64,000 bases of DNA from Agrobacterium tumefaciens (GTDB lineage: Bacteria > Pseudomonadota > Alphaproteobacteria > Rhizobiales > Rhizobiaceae), in contig NZ_CP115841.1 of NCBI RefSeq assembly GCF_013318015.2, positions 2,483,501-2,547,500 of the forward strand, given 5' to 3'. The position numbers and the translations under genes were made by a program. Under the pieces are notes generated by a model that was given only the letters and a program-made list of their open reading frames with translations, had not been told where the DNA came from and searched no databases. Below are positions 9,276 to 19,959 of the stretch, in pieces; positions within the stretch are counted from its first letter, which is position 1, and every line of letters starts with the position of its first letter.

Positions 9276-10128
9276 TTCACGTGAAACATTAACTATAAAC
9301 GCCTTCGTTGTCGGTTATCCGATCAAGCACTCCCGGTCACCGATCATCCATTCCTACTGGCTGAAAAAATTCGGGATACCCGGCTCCTATAAGGCCATTG
9401 AGGTTGCCCCCGATGACTTCCCCGATTTCATCTCGGCACTAAAAGAACAGGGACCTGGTGCAGCGGTGGGTGGCAACGTCACCATTCCGCACAAGGAAGC
9501 GGCCTTTAAGTTGGCGGACAGTCCCGATGAGCTGGCGGAGGAACTGGGTGCAGCCAATACCGTCTGGATGGAAGAGGGCAGGCTGCATGCCACCAACACG
9601 GATGGCTATGGCTTCGTTTCCAATCTCGATGAGCGCCATCCCGGATGGGAGAAAACCGACCGGGCGGTGGTGTTCGGAGCCGGCGGTGCAAGCAGGGCCG
9701 TCGTTCAGTCGCTGCGGGACCGCGGCATTGCCGAAATCCACGTCCTGAACCGCACGGTCGAACGTGCCCGTGAAATGGCCGACCGTTTCGGTGCACGGGT
9801 TTTTTCTCATCCTCAGGGCGCACTTCATGAAGTCATGCAGGACGCCGGGTTGTTTGTGAACACGACATCGCTGGGTATGGACGGAACGGAAGCGCCCGAG
9901 ATTGATTTTTCGCCGCTCGCTGCAAGTGCTGTTGTAACCGATATCGTCTATGTGCCGTTGAGAACCCCCATCCTCCAGATGGCGCAGACACAGGGTATTG
10001 CGACGGTCGATGGGCTTGGCATGCTCCTTCATCAGGCAAAACCCGGCTTTAAAAAATGGTTCGGCAAAACGCCGGAAGTTGATGACACTCTTCGTTCCCT
10101 CATCATTGAGGATATGGAGAAACATTGA
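9268..10128 (+). CDS. aroE: Shikimate dehydrogenase AroE
   Basis: NADP-dependent reduction of 3-dehydroshikimate to shikimate, the fourth step of the aromatic amino acid pathway. The protein has the substrate-binding [16 protein letters not shown] near residue 15, the catalytic lysine in [17 protein letters not shown], and the nucleotide-binding [10 protein letters not shown]. Two in-frame ATGs exist, 9259 and 9268. The second gives [16 protein letters not shown] (286 residues) and is preferred because it overlaps maf by only 8 bp; the first gives 289. A parS-like site occupies codons 2-7 of the short form (again encoding SRET). The next gene, coaE, overlaps its stop codon. Confidence 0.96.
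   Translation: MADSRETLTINAFVVGYPIKHSRSPIIHSYWLKKFGIPGSYKAIEVAPDDFPDFISALKEQGPGAAVGGNVTIPHKEAAFKLADSPDELAEELGAANTVWMEEGRLHATNTDGYGFVSNLDERHPGWEKTDRAVVFGAGGASRAVVQSLRDRGIAEIHVLNRTVERAREMADRFGARVFSHPQGALHEVMQDAGLFVNTTSLGMDGTEAPEIDFSPLAASAVVTDIVYVPLRTPILQMAQTQGIATVDGLGMLLHQAKPGFKKWFGKTPEVDDTLRSLIIEDMEKH
9273..9288. other. parS-like site 3 at the maf-aroE junction
   Basis: TGATTCACGTGAAACA matches the parS consensus at 15 of 16 positions. It starts on the maf stop codon and runs into aroE, about 1.7 kb right of the proposed origin, making it the closest parS-like site to it. Confidence 0.9.
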
Positions 10129-10736
10129 TGATCGTCATCGGTCTCACCGGCTCGATCGGAATGGGAAAAACGACCACGGCGAAACTGTTTGCCGCGGAAG
10201 GGATACCGGTTCTCGATTCTGATGCGGTCGTGCACGACCTCTATTCAGCAGAAGCCGTGCCGATGATCGAAGCCGCCTTTCCGGGCACGACCATTTCCGG
10301 CACGGTCGACCGTCTTGAACTCGCTAACATCCTCAGGGAGAATCCGGCTAATTTTAGAAAGCTGGAAGCAATCGTCCATCCGCTTGTTCGTGAAAGACAG
10401 GAAGCTTTCCTCCGTAAGGCGAGAGAGGAAAATCAAAATTTCGCCGTTCTCGATATCCCGCTACTGTTTGAAACCGGCGGGGAAACGAGGGTCGATAAAG
10501 TAGTCGTTGTTAGTTGCGCGCCGGAAATACAGCGCCAGCGGGTTTTGTCCCGTCCCGGCATGACGGAAGAGAAATTCGAAATGATATTGGCCCGGCAGAT
10601 GCCCGATGCCGAAAAGCGCCGGCGCGCCGATTTTATCATCGATAGCGGAAATGGTGTCGAAGCGGCATGGGATCAGGTAAGAGAAATTCTGCAGAGACTA
10701 AGTGCCGGTTCGGGCAACGGAGAGAAAAATGCGTGA
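10128..10736 (+). CDS. coaE: Dephospho-CoA kinase CoaE
   Basis: Phosphorylates the 3'-hydroxyl of dephospho-CoA in the last step of coenzyme A synthesis. The 202-residue protein opens [21 protein letters not shown], a P-loop (GSIGMGKTT) at residues 8-16, and has the substrate-site segment VLDSDAVVHDLY and the lid region RQRVLSRPGMTEEKFEMILARQMP. The start used here is ATG 10128, whose A is also the last base of the aroE stop; a TTG one codon earlier is possible. The 3' end overlaps dnaQ by 8 bp. It sits in the coupled series maf-aroE-coaE-dnaQ. CoaA, an earlier enzyme of the pathway, is also in this window at 47928. Confidence 0.96.
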   Translation: MIVIGLTGSIGMGKTTTAKLFAAEGIPVLDSDAVVHDLYSAEAVPMIEAAFPGTTISGTVDRLELANILRENPANFRKLEAIVHPLVRERQEAFLRKAREENQNFAVLDIPLLFETGGETRVDKVVVVSCAPEIQRQRVLSRPGMTEEKFEMILARQMPDAEKRRRADFIIDSGNGVEAAWDQVREILQRLSAGSGNGEKNA

Positions 10737-11430
10737 GATCATTTTCGATACGGAAACCACAGGCCTTGAATCGAAACTAGACCGCGTGATCGAAATCGGC
10801 GGCATCGAGCTCAACAACCATTTTCCGACCGGCCGCACATTGCATATTTATATCAACCCGGAAGATCGCAAGGTTCACCCGGACGCGCTTGCGGTGCATG
10901 GCATCACCGACGACTTCCTGAAAGACAAGCCGAAATTCGCCGAAGTCGTCGACGAAATCCGCGAATTTTTTGAAGGTGCCCGCTGGGTGGCGCATAATGC
11001 GACATTCGACATGGGTTTCATCAATGCGGAATTTGCCCGCCTCGGCATTGCGCCGGTCTCATCTGAATTGGTGACGGATACGCTTTCGCTTGCACGCCGC
11101 AAGCACCCGATGGGTCCGAATTCCCTCGATGCACTTTGCCGACGTTACGGGATCGACAACTCCCACCGCACCAAGCACGGCGCGCTTCTCGACTCCGAAC
11201 TGCTCGCCGAAGTCTACATAGAAATGATTGGTGGGCGCCAGACAGCGCTCGGTTTCGGTTCCGGCTCCAAACAGCAAGCGGTCACTATCGAGGATGATGA
11301 TGTCCCGAATGAGCCGTTGCAAAGGCCCCATCCTCTACCATCAAGACTGGATGCGGAGACCATCGCGGCGCACGGCAAGCTCGTTCTCGGCATGGGCGAC
11401 AAGGCGATCTGGAACCGTTACCAGAATTAA
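10729..11430 (+). CDS. dnaQ: DNA polymerase III epsilon subunit (3'-5' proofreading exonuclease)
   Basis: Proofreading exonuclease of the replicative polymerase. The 233-residue protein begins MREIIFDTETTGLE, which is exonuclease motif I with the two metal-binding acidic residues (D-x-E). Motif II is WVAHNATFDMGFINAEF near residue 95, and motif III is HGALLDSELLAEVY near residue 155. The C-terminal tail, needed in the family for binding the alpha subunit, is present. The start at ATG 10729 follows a GGAGAG ribosome site and lies inside the end of coaE; nine upstream codons in frame are unlikely to be translated. It converges on secB across a strong terminator. Confidence 0.95.
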   Translation: MREIIFDTETTGLESKLDRVIEIGGIELNNHFPTGRTLHIYINPEDRKVHPDALAVHGITDDFLKDKPKFAEVVDEIREFFEGARWVAHNATFDMGFINAEFARLGIAPVSSELVTDTLSLARRKHPMGPNSLDALCRRYGIDNSHRTKHGALLDSELLAEVYIEMIGGRQTALGFGSGSKQQAVTIEDDDVPNEPLQRPHPLPSRLDAETIAAHGKLVLGMGDKAIWNRYQN

Positions 11431-11483
11431 GTGCGCCTGGCGCTTAGATGCGCCGTTGAAAAATGACGAGAAGCGTCAAATAA

Positions 11484-11510
11484 AAAACCCGGGCGATGAA
11501 CCCGGGTTTT
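11484..11510. terminator. Bidirectional rho-independent terminator between dnaQ and secB
   Basis: Stem AAAACCCGGG / CCCGGGTTTT, 10 bp and perfect, with a 7-base loop, flanked by A-rich sequence on the left and T-rich on the right. It separates two convergent genes and can work for both. Confidence 0.9.
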
Positions 11511-11550
11511 GTTTTGTGTGAACTCTAAAAAGAGCGGCGTCACGTACAAT

Positions 11551-12033
11551 TCAGTTCGGTACGGCCTGAACCTTGGCTCTGGCCTGTTCCTCGGCAACGC
11601 GCTGCGAAAACATCTGCGCGAAATCGATCGGATCGATCATCAGCGGCGGGAAGCCACCATTGCGGGTGACATCGGCGATGATCTGGCGTGCGAAGGGGAA
11701 CAGCAGGCGCGGGCACTCAATGAACAGCACCGGCAGCATATGTTCCTGCGGGAAACCGGCAATGCGGAACACGCCGCCATAAACCAGCTCGGCTGCAAAC
11801 AGAACCTTGTCGCCATCCTTGGCTTCGGCATTCAGCGTCAGCACAACGTCGAAATCCGAACCCGAAATCGGGTTTGCGTTGACATTGACATTGATGTTGA
11901 TCGACGGCGCATTGTCACGAGCCTGAAGCGAACGAGGAGCACCCGGATTTTCGAAAGAAAGATCCTTGATGTACTGGGTAAGAATGTTGAGGGAAGGACT
12001 AACTGCGCCCTGTGCGCCATTTTCAGCGGTCAT
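11551..12033 (-). CDS. secB: Protein-export chaperone SecB
   Basis: Tetrameric cytosolic chaperone that keeps preproteins unfolded and delivers them to SecA. The 160-residue protein is of family length. It has [19 protein letters not shown] near the N-terminus, the beta-strand segment [53 protein letters not shown], and [17 protein letters not shown] near the C-terminus. It is preceded on the same strand by fxsA, 99 bp away. A Tim44-like protein is encoded just upstream in the opposite direction; both concern membrane or export processes, but no direct functional link is shown. Confidence 0.97.
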   Translation of the reverse strand: MTAENGAQGAVSPSLNILTQYIKDLSFENPGAPRSLQARDNAPSININVNVNANPISGSDFDVVLTLNAEAKDGDKVLFAAELVYGGVFRIAGFPQEHMLPVLFIECPRLLFPFARQIIADVTRNGGFPPLMIDPIDFAQMFSQRVAEEQARAKVQAVPN

Positions 12034-12132
12034 TACGTTTCCTCGCGGCGTGATTTCGTGGAAGGCGGTCTATCATTTCGACTTGAGCCTTACAACCCTC
12101 GTGCTCTCGGCTCCCTAACCCTTTGCCGTGCT

Positions 12133-12690
12133 TCAGGGTTTGGGCAGGTTGCGATCATCCGGCTTTTGGGACCAGGGAGAATCCTTGGGCCCTTCGCGGT
12201 GAAACTCCTGTTCGTCGAGGTCCACGACCTTGGAGCTACCCTTATTTCCCTGACCATTGCTGAACCCGGAAAAGTCACCGGGTTGCGGCCCGGTCTGGCC
12301 GCCGGGTTGACCCGACTGGCGAAAAGAACCGGCCACGACGACGCGGGGTCCGAGGATCTTCCAGAAAAAACGTCTCACCGTTTTCGACAGAAGCAGGAGA
12401 CCGAGTATATCGGTGATGAAACCCGGGATGAACAGCAGGATGCCCGCCACGACGCGCATGGCGCCATTGACCAGCTCATCGGCAGGCTGGGCGCCGGTAC
12501 GACCTGCGGCCTGAAGATTTCTCACCATGCCGATGCCGCCGAGCCGCAGGATCAGCAACCCCAGAAACGACGTGAACAGGACGAGCGCCAATGTCAGCCA
12601 CAGACCGATTGTCTTGCCGACGATGATGAAACCGGCAATTTCCAGGATTGGCATCATCAGGATGACGATGGGGAGAAAGGAAAAACGCAT
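12133..12690 (-). CDS. fxsA: FxsA-family membrane protein
   Basis: FxsA family (named for suppression of F-plasmid exclusion of phage T7 in E. coli when overproduced); its normal role is unknown. The 185-residue protein begins with FSFLPIVILMMPILEIAGFIIVGKTIGLWLTL, giving two close hydrophobic segments, then LFTSFLGLLILR, and a further pair around GILLFIPGFITDILGLLLL, the family's most conserved stretch. The last 70 residues are hydrophilic and rich in Gly, Gln and Pro, probably cytoplasmic and disordered. It is divergent from the Tim44-like gene, with a shared 141-bp promoter region. Confidence 0.88.
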   Translation of the reverse strand: MRFSFLPIVILMMPILEIAGFIIVGKTIGLWLTLALVLFTSFLGLLILRLGGIGMVRNLQAAGRTGAQPADELVNGAMRVVAGILLFIPGFITDILGLLLLSKTVRRFFWKILGPRVVVAGSFRQSGQPGGQTGPQPGDFSGFSNGQGNKGSSKVVDLDEQEFHREGPKDSPWSQKPDDRNLPKP

Positions 12691-12831
12691 CTTCTAGCCT
12701 TGCGTGTGCATCTCTGGCAGATTGCCGGTTCCCGAGAACACCGATGATTGAATCTGCACATTTGAATGATGATAAGATGCAGACTATATGATGTTCAGGT
12801 TTTTGAATTTAAATGGCGGTTTTGGTAAAAG

Positions 12832-13530
12832 ATGGGCTTTAGCGACTTTATCACATTGTTTTTTCTCGTTGCAGCGGTGCTGATCTTTCTTCAGCTGCGC
12901 AGCGTTCTTGGTCGCCGAACCGGCAATGAGAAGCCGCCATTCGACCCTTACACGCCGCGCGATGTCGCGAAAGGCCCCGTCACGGACGATAACAAGGTCG
13001 TGACCCTGCCCAAACGCTCTGAGGCGGAGGACGAAAACCGCTTTGCCGAGGCGGATGCTCTGGCACCCGTCGATACTGCCTTGAATACATCCCTGCGCGA
13101 GCTGATGACCAAGGACCCGACCTTCCGCCCCAAGGAATTCCTGAACGGCGCCCGCATGGCCTATGAGATGATCGTCATGGGTTTTGCCGATGGTGACCGC
13201 AAGACGTTGAAGAACCTTCTGTCGAAGGAAGTTTTCGACGGGTTCGAGGCGGCCATTTCCGAGCGGGAAAGTCGCGGCGAGGTGGTCAAGTCCACTTTCG
13301 TGGGAATAGAGAAGGCCGATATCACCCAGGCCGGTATCCGCGATTCCGAAGAGCAGATCACGCTCAGAATAGTCAGCCAGCTGATTTCGGCCACCTATGA
13401 CAAGGATGGCAAGCTGGTGGACGGCGATCCCGATGCGGTTGCGGAAGTGGACGACATCTGGACCTTCTCGCGTGATGTCCGCTCGCGCGATCCCAACTGG
13501 AAGCTGATCGCCACTGAATCCGAGCAATGA
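12832..13530 (+). CDS. Tim44-like domain protein (membrane-anchored)
   Basis: Bacterial relative of the C-terminal domain of mitochondrial Tim44. The 232-residue protein has a single N-terminal hydrophobic helix (FITLFFLVAAVLIFLQL, residues 5-21), a charged linker of about 60 residues, and a Tim44-like globular domain from about residue 80 (RPKEFLNGARMAYEMIVMGFADGDRKTLKNLLSKEVFDGFEAAI) to the end, with VDDIWTFSRDVRSRDPNWKLIAT closing it. In alphaproteobacteria such proteins have been discussed as possible ancestors of the mitochondrial import motor; the bacterial role is not established. Its stop overlaps the mltA start in an ATGA, the first of three such overlaps in this operon. Confidence 0.88.
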   Translation: MGFSDFITLFFLVAAVLIFLQLRSVLGRRTGNEKPPFDPYTPRDVAKGPVTDDNKVVTLPKRSEAEDENRFAEADALAPVDTALNTSLRELMTKDPTFRPKEFLNGARMAYEMIVMGFADGDRKTLKNLLSKEVFDGFEAAISERESRGEVVKSTFVGIEKADITQAGIRDSEEQITLRIVSQLISATYDKDGKLVDGDPDAVAEVDDIWTFSRDVRSRDPNWKLIATESEQ

Positions 13531-14639
13531 ATACGCCCTTTTCGTTCGAAGAAGTTTCTTTCGGTGATCTGCCGGGATGGCAGGAGGATGATCCGCGTAA
13601 GCTGTTTCCGGCGATGCGGACGATCCTGTCACATCTTCGGAATTCAAAACCCTACAGGACCGGCGCGCTGGGTCTCACCGCCGGCGAACTGGCCTCGCTT
13701 CTGGAACTGGCCGATGAGGAACAAGCGGATAGTCCCCAGCAGGCCCGCCGGTTTTTCGAGACGAATTGTGTACCTTTCAAAATTTCACCACCCGGCGGAA
13801 AACGCGGTTTTGTAACTGCCTTTTATGAACCGGAGCTTGAGGTATCGTCAGTCCGCGACGATGTCTGGAAGTATCCGCTCTACCGCCGCCCACCGGAGCT
13901 GGTGGATATCGATGACGAAAATCGCCCGAGCGGTTTTGATCCGTCCTATGCTTTTGGCAGAGAGGGCGAGGACGGCATTTCCTATTTTCCCGATCGCCGC
14001 GCGATCGACGAAGGATATCTGCAGGGCAGGGGGCTTGAGATTGCCTGGGCGAGATCGAAGGTCGATCTGTTTTTCGTCCACGTTCAGGGTGCTGCCCGTC
14101 TTCTGTTTCCTGATGGAGAGGTGAAACGCATCACCTATGCCGCCAAGGCCGGGCATCCGTTCTCGCCGATCGGTCGGTTGCTTCTGGATCGTGGGGAACT
14201 GGATCCGAAAACGATCTCGATGCAGACAATTCGCAAATGGCTCGCCGACCATCCGGATGAGGTGGATGGGGTGCTATGGCATAATCGCTCCTATATTTTT
14301 TTCCGGGAGGCTGATGTTGCCGGTCTGGATATGGGACCGATCGCCGCCGCCAAGGTGCCGCTGGTCGCGGGGCGGGCGCTTGCGGTGGACAGGCTCATCC
14401 ACACCTTCGGTTTTCCCGTCTTTATCCATGCGCCGTCATTGACCCACCTGGATAATGGCAAGCCCTTCGCGCGGTTGATGCTGGCGCTCGATACCGGCTC
14501 GGCCATCGTTGGCCCGGCACGCGGCGACATTTTCACCGGCTCGGGTTTCGAAGCCGGGGAACTTGCAGGCACAGTGCGCAACGACGCCGATTTCTATATG
14601 CTGCTGCCGCATGTTGCTGCGAAAAGGTATCGGCGATGA
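13527..14639 (+). CDS. mltA: Membrane-bound lytic murein transglycosylase A family protein (MltA)
   Basis: Cleaves the MurNAc-GlcNAc bond of peptidoglycan, leaving 1,6-anhydroMurNAc. The 370-residue protein has the MltA core: GFVTAFYEPELEVSSVRDD, then YLQGRGLEIAWARSKVDLFFVHVQGAARLLFPDG, and a C-terminal 3D domain (LMLALDTGSAIVGPARGDIFTGSGFEAGELAG) containing three conserved aspartates, the last being the likely catalytic acid. I see no clear signal peptide or lipobox at the N-terminus (MNTPFSFEEVSFGDLPGW), which is odd for a periplasmic enzyme. It overlaps its neighbours by ATGA on both sides. Confidence 0.93.
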   Translation: MNTPFSFEEVSFGDLPGWQEDDPRKLFPAMRTILSHLRNSKPYRTGALGLTAGELASLLELADEEQADSPQQARRFFETNCVPFKISPPGGKRGFVTAFYEPELEVSSVRDDVWKYPLYRRPPELVDIDDENRPSGFDPSYAFGREGEDGISYFPDRRAIDEGYLQGRGLEIAWARSKVDLFFVHVQGAARLLFPDGEVKRITYAAKAGHPFSPIGRLLLDRGELDPKTISMQTIRKWLADHPDEVDGVLWHNRSYIFFREADVAGLDMGPIAAAKVPLVAGRALAVDRLIHTFGFPVFIHAPSLTHLDNGKPFARLMLALDTGSAIVGPARGDIFTGSGFEAGELAGTVRNDADFYMLLPHVAAKRYRR

Positions 14640-15205
14640 AGGGCAGTCGAAAGCTTGGCAAGGAAGAACGCATTCTGTGGGGTAAGGTCGCAAGAACAGC
14701 CAGACCCATCTCCGGCAGGCTGGAAGATTTGCTGGCTTTCGACGATATCGAGGAAGCCGCGGCGGAACCTGTCGTCCCGCAAACGGCAAACGCCGTCTTC
14801 CCTAGGATGCTCGCGGAGCCGGTGGACGTTTCGACCTTTACGCCGGACAAGAAGCCAAAAATTCATCAACCGATGGAAAAGCCGGTTAAGCGCAAGTTGA
14901 CGCGCGGGCGGTTGCCGCTGGAAGGCCGTATCGATCTGCATGGCATGTTTCAGAGCGAAGCCCATGCGGTTCTGCTCGATTTTTTATTGCGGGCGCACGA
15001 ACGGGGCCTCCGGCACGTGCTCGTCATCACCGGTAAGGGTCGCTCCATCGGCAGCGATGGTGCGCTGAAAAGGGCCGTGCCCATGTGGTTCGCCAAACCG
15101 GAATATCGTTACTTGATTTCATCCTATGAGGATGCATCCGCCAATCACGGCGGCGATGGCGCTCTCTATGTCCGTTTGGCGCGCCGCAAGGGTGAAAAAT
15201 CATGA
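14636..15205 (+). CDS. Smr (small MutS-related) domain protein
   Basis: Smr-domain protein, a putative nuclease or nucleic-acid-binding factor. The first ~100 residues are basic and low in complexity (KGSRKLGKEERILWGKVARTARP), which resembles the E. coli YdaL/SmrA type. The Smr domain starts at about residue 100 with RIDLHGMFQSEAHAVLLDFL, whose D-L-H-G is the family signature, continues through RHVLVITGKGRS (the T-G-x-G motif), and ends in DGALYVRLARRKG. Overlaps of 4 bp with mltA and the XRE regulator gene point to one translation unit. The specific substrate is unknown. Confidence 0.9.
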   Translation: MKGSRKLGKEERILWGKVARTARPISGRLEDLLAFDDIEEAAAEPVVPQTANAVFPRMLAEPVDVSTFTPDKKPKIHQPMEKPVKRKLTRGRLPLEGRIDLHGMFQSEAHAVLLDFLLRAHERGLRHVLVITGKGRSIGSDGALKRAVPMWFAKPEYRYLISSYEDASANHGGDGALYVRLARRKGEKS

Positions 15206-15567
15206 CGCCCTTTGCAGAAGCCGTGCGGCTGCTTCGTGAGCGCAAGGGCGTGACTCAGAAGGAGATGGCAGCGGCAATCGGCGTTTCCCCCGCTTATCTC
15301 TCGGCACTGGAGCACGGCAAACGCGGCAAACCGAGCTTCGATCTCCTCCAGCGCATCGCCGGATATTTCAACATCATCTGGGATGAGGCGGAGGAATTGT
15401 TCTTTCTCGCCGGCTCCTCCGACCCCAAGGTGGCGATCGACACGGTCGGTCTGCCGCCGCAATATACGGCTTTTGCCAATCGGCTGGCGCGGGATATTCG
15501 CAAGCTGCCGCTGAGTGTGATAGAGGAACTGTCAGCGGTGCTACAAAAAAGCCGTTCTTGCGATTGA
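15202..15567 (+). CDS. XRE-family helix-turn-helix transcriptional regulator
   Basis: Small DNA-binding protein of 121 residues with one Cro/C1-type helix-turn-helix at residues 5-65 (LRERKGVTQKEMAAAIGVSPAYLSALEHGKRGKPSFDLLQRIA), followed by a helical segment that probably dimerises. It is the last gene of the Tim44-like-mltA-smr operon, joined by an ATGA overlap, and lies 155 bp before gyrB. Its targets are not visible; autoregulation of the operon or control of gyrB would both be simple possibilities. The gene has no phage-like neighbours, so it is not evidence of a mobile element. Confidence 0.88.
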   Translation: MTPFAEAVRLLRERKGVTQKEMAAAIGVSPAYLSALEHGKRGKPSFDLLQRIAGYFNIIWDEAEELFFLAGSSDPKVAIDTVGLPPQYTAFANRLARDIRKLPLSVIEELSAVLQKSRSCD

Positions 15568-15689
15568 AACCCCTCTATCCCCTGCTTTATGCAGCGTTCT
15601 GAGGCATGTGGCCTTTGGGATTGAGTGTAGAATTTCTATAGTCGTATGTCGGATTTGAGTGATTCGCGGGCTTCAGGCCTTCTCACTGA

Positions 15690-18158
<2,469 letters not shown>

Positions 18159-18180
18159 TCCTGTGGGACGTCTCGCGTGA

Positions 18181-18196
18181 CGATTCACGTGAAACG
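18181..18196. other. parS-like site 4 downstream of gyrB
   Basis: CGATTCACGTGAAACG keeps the ATTCACGTGAAAC core and matches the parS consensus at 13 of 16 positions. It lies between the gyrB stop codon and its terminator, about 10.6 kb right of the proposed origin. The three mismatches are in the outer arms, so affinity may be lower. Confidence 0.75.
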
Positions 18197-18207
18197 AAAC
18201 TTTAACG

Positions 18208-18241
18208 AAAGGCCCGGCGGTCAATTTCCGCCGGGCCTTTT
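18208..18241 (+). terminator. Rho-independent terminator of gyrB
   Basis: 13-bp perfect stem AAAGGCCCGGCGG / CCGCCGGGCCTTT with loop TCAATTT, running into a short T tract. It also reads acceptably on the minus strand, for the convergent nitroreductase gene. Confidence 0.9.
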
Positions 18242-18261
18242 GTCATCTGTGTTGTCGGATA

Positions 18262-18864
18262 TCAATCGGCCTTGCCGGTGAACCGCCCCTTGAAAGCTAC
18301 GTCCGAAAGGGGGAGGCGTTTGCTGGGCACTTCCCGTTCTGCCAGATCGTCAGGAAGAACAGCCTTGTCGGTCAATGTGCCGATGGCAACTGCGGCCTCC
18401 ACCTTATATCCATCCGGAACATCAAGCTTTTCCACGATCTGGTCTTTAAATATGCCTGCCATGCCATGGGCGTGGTAACCGAGCAGATGTGCCTGCATGG
18501 CGAGTGAAAACCATGCCGCACCGGCATCGAAGGAATGGGTCGCTGAAGGCTTTTTCTCACCCTCTCGTGAAATATTGTGGTCGCGGGAAAGGATGAAGAG
18601 TAGGACCGAGGCATTTTTTGCCCAGCGCTGGTTTCCTTCCATCAGCAGTTCCACGAAGAGCGGCCAATCCTCGCTATCCTTGTGCGCGTAGACAAACCGC
18701 CACGGTTGCTGGTTGGATGCCGATGGCGCCCAATGCGCGGCATCGAGAATGGTCAGCAGATGCTCGTTTGGCATCGCATCTCCATCGAATGCGCGCGGAG
18801 ACCACCGATCGAGGAAGAGTGGATCGACTGGATATTCGGATTGCCGGGAATTGCTGTTCGTCAC
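18262..18864 (-). CDS. Nitroreductase-family oxidoreductase
   Basis: FMN-dependent nitroreductase-fold protein. The best start is GTG 18864, preceded by AAAGGA at suitable spacing, giving 200 residues; an in-frame TTG 20 codons upstream is less likely. It shows the family's FMN-binding opening RWSPRAFDG (residues 21-29), then APSASNQQPWRFVYA (residues 47-61) and the later DAGAAWFSLAMQAHLLGYHAHGMAGI. Substrate cannot be told from sequence; relatives reduce nitroaromatics, quinones or enones. It is divergent from an FAH-family gene across a 127-bp region containing a short palindrome, which suggests shared control. Confidence 0.88.
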   Translation of the reverse strand: MTNSNSRQSEYPVDPLFLDRWSPRAFDGDAMPNEHLLTILDAAHWAPSASNQQPWRFVYAHKDSEDWPLFVELLMEGNQRWAKNASVLLFILSRDHNISREGEKKPSATHSFDAGAAWFSLAMQAHLLGYHAHGMAGIFKDQIVEKLDVPDGYKVEAAVAIGTLTDKAVLPDDLAEREVPSKRLPLSDVAFKGRFTGKAD

Positions 18865-18935
18865 GGGCGTGTCCTTTTGATTGTCGGGAGGGAAAAGGTA
18901 TTTTTCGAAAGTCGAAGCAGTCAAGGGGTGACAAG

Positions 18936-18954
18936 TATGAATGTATCGTTCATA
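18936..18954. promoter_or_regulatory. Palindrome between nitroreductase and FAH-family genes
   Basis: TATGAA-N7-TTCATA forms a 6-bp inverted repeat about 40 bp before the FAH-family start and 72 bp before the nitroreductase start. Its size and place suit an operator for a TetR/MarR-like repressor, but no such regulator is adjacent and this may be chance. Confidence 0.35.
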
Positions 18955-18991
18955 TATGCATCACCTTGTCTGACAACCGGGAGAGAGTTCC

Positions 18992-19834
18992 ATGAAATTG
19001 ATGCGCGTTGGCCAGCCTGGCCAGGAAAAACCTGCGATCCTCGACGCGGAAGGAAAAGTCCGCGATTTGTCTGCTCATGTCAAAGACATCGGCGGTGAAG
19101 CCATTTCTCCGGAAGGCCTGAAGAAGATTGCCGCCATCGACCTCGGCACTCTTCCCGTAATCTCTGAAGAGCGCATTGGCGCTTGTGTTGCCGGAACCGG
19201 AAAATTCATCTGCATCGGCCTTAATTTCTCTGACCACGCCGCTGAAACCGGTGCGACCGTACCGCCGGAACCGGTCATTTTCATGAAGGCGACCTCGGCA
19301 ATCGTCGGTCCGAACGATAACGTTGTCATTCCGCGCGGTTCTGAGAAGACCGACTGGGAAGTCGAACTCGGCGTCGTCATCGGCAAGACCGCGAAATATG
19401 TATCTGAGGCTGATGCTCTCGACTACGTCGCCGGTTATTGCGTTTCGCACGATGTTTCTGAGCGCGCGTTCCAGACCGAGCGTGCCGGACAGTGGACCAA
19501 GGGTAAATCCTGCGACACCTTCGGTCCGATCGGCCCCTGGCTGGTCACGAAGGACGAAATCACCGATCCGCAGAACCTCGGAATGTGGCTGAAGGTCAAC
19601 GGCCAGACAATGCAGGACGGCTCCAGCAAGACCATGGTTTACGGCGTCGCGCATGTCGTTTCCTATCTCAGCCAGTTCATGTCTCTGCATCCCGGCGACG
19701 TCATTTCCACCGGCACGCCTCCGGGCGTCGGCATGGGCCAGAAGCCCCCGCGTTACCTCAAGACCGGCGATGTCGTTGAACTCGGCATTGAAGGCCTCGG
19801 TTCCCAGAAACAGACCTTCGTTGCCGACATCTGA
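18992..19834 (+). CDS. Fumarylacetoacetate hydrolase (FAH) family protein
   Basis: Metal-dependent enzyme of the FAH superfamily, which cleaves or isomerises C-C bonds of 2-oxo acids (fumarylpyruvate, acylpyruvates, 2-keto-3-deoxy sugars). The 280-residue protein is single-domain: a short N-terminal part, then the catalytic domain from GKFICIGLNFSDHAAETG (about residue 70), PVIFMKATSAIVGPND, DWEVELGVVIGK (with the metal-ligand Glu residues) and GDVISTGTPPGVGMG. Many genomes label such proteins ureidoglycolate lyase, but no purine-catabolic neighbour supports that here. A GGGAGAG ribosome site precedes ATG 18992. A terminator hairpin follows. Confidence 0.88.
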   Translation: MKLMRVGQPGQEKPAILDAEGKVRDLSAHVKDIGGEAISPEGLKKIAAIDLGTLPVISEERIGACVAGTGKFICIGLNFSDHAAETGATVPPEPVIFMKATSAIVGPNDNVVIPRGSEKTDWEVELGVVIGKTAKYVSEADALDYVAGYCVSHDVSERAFQTERAGQWTKGKSCDTFGPIGPWLVTKDEITDPQNLGMWLKVNGQTMQDGSSKTMVYGVAHVVSYLSQFMSLHPGDVISTGTPPGVGMGQKPPRYLKTGDVVELGIEGLGSQKQTFVADI

Positions 19835-19861
19835 TTATCAACAAACGTTCAACTGAAATTG

Positions 19862-19889
19862 AGGCGCCGGAGGGAAACCACCGGCGCCT
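19862..19889 (+). terminator. Terminator-like hairpin after the FAH-family gene
   Basis: 9-bp stem AGGCGCCGG / CCGGCGCCT with a 10-base loop, followed by TCGATTTT, 27 bp after the stop codon. Confidence 0.75.
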
Positions 19890-19959
19890 TCGATTTTGTG
19901 CAGTTGCGAAAAGCTGCTATGGTCAAAAAAAGAGCTTGATCCGCGAGGAGGCGTAATCA

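Noticed and set aside
15202..15567. XRE regulator as a sign of prophage or toxin-antitoxin system
   Set aside because: It is fused by ATGA overlap to housekeeping genes, with no toxin, integrase or composition change nearby.
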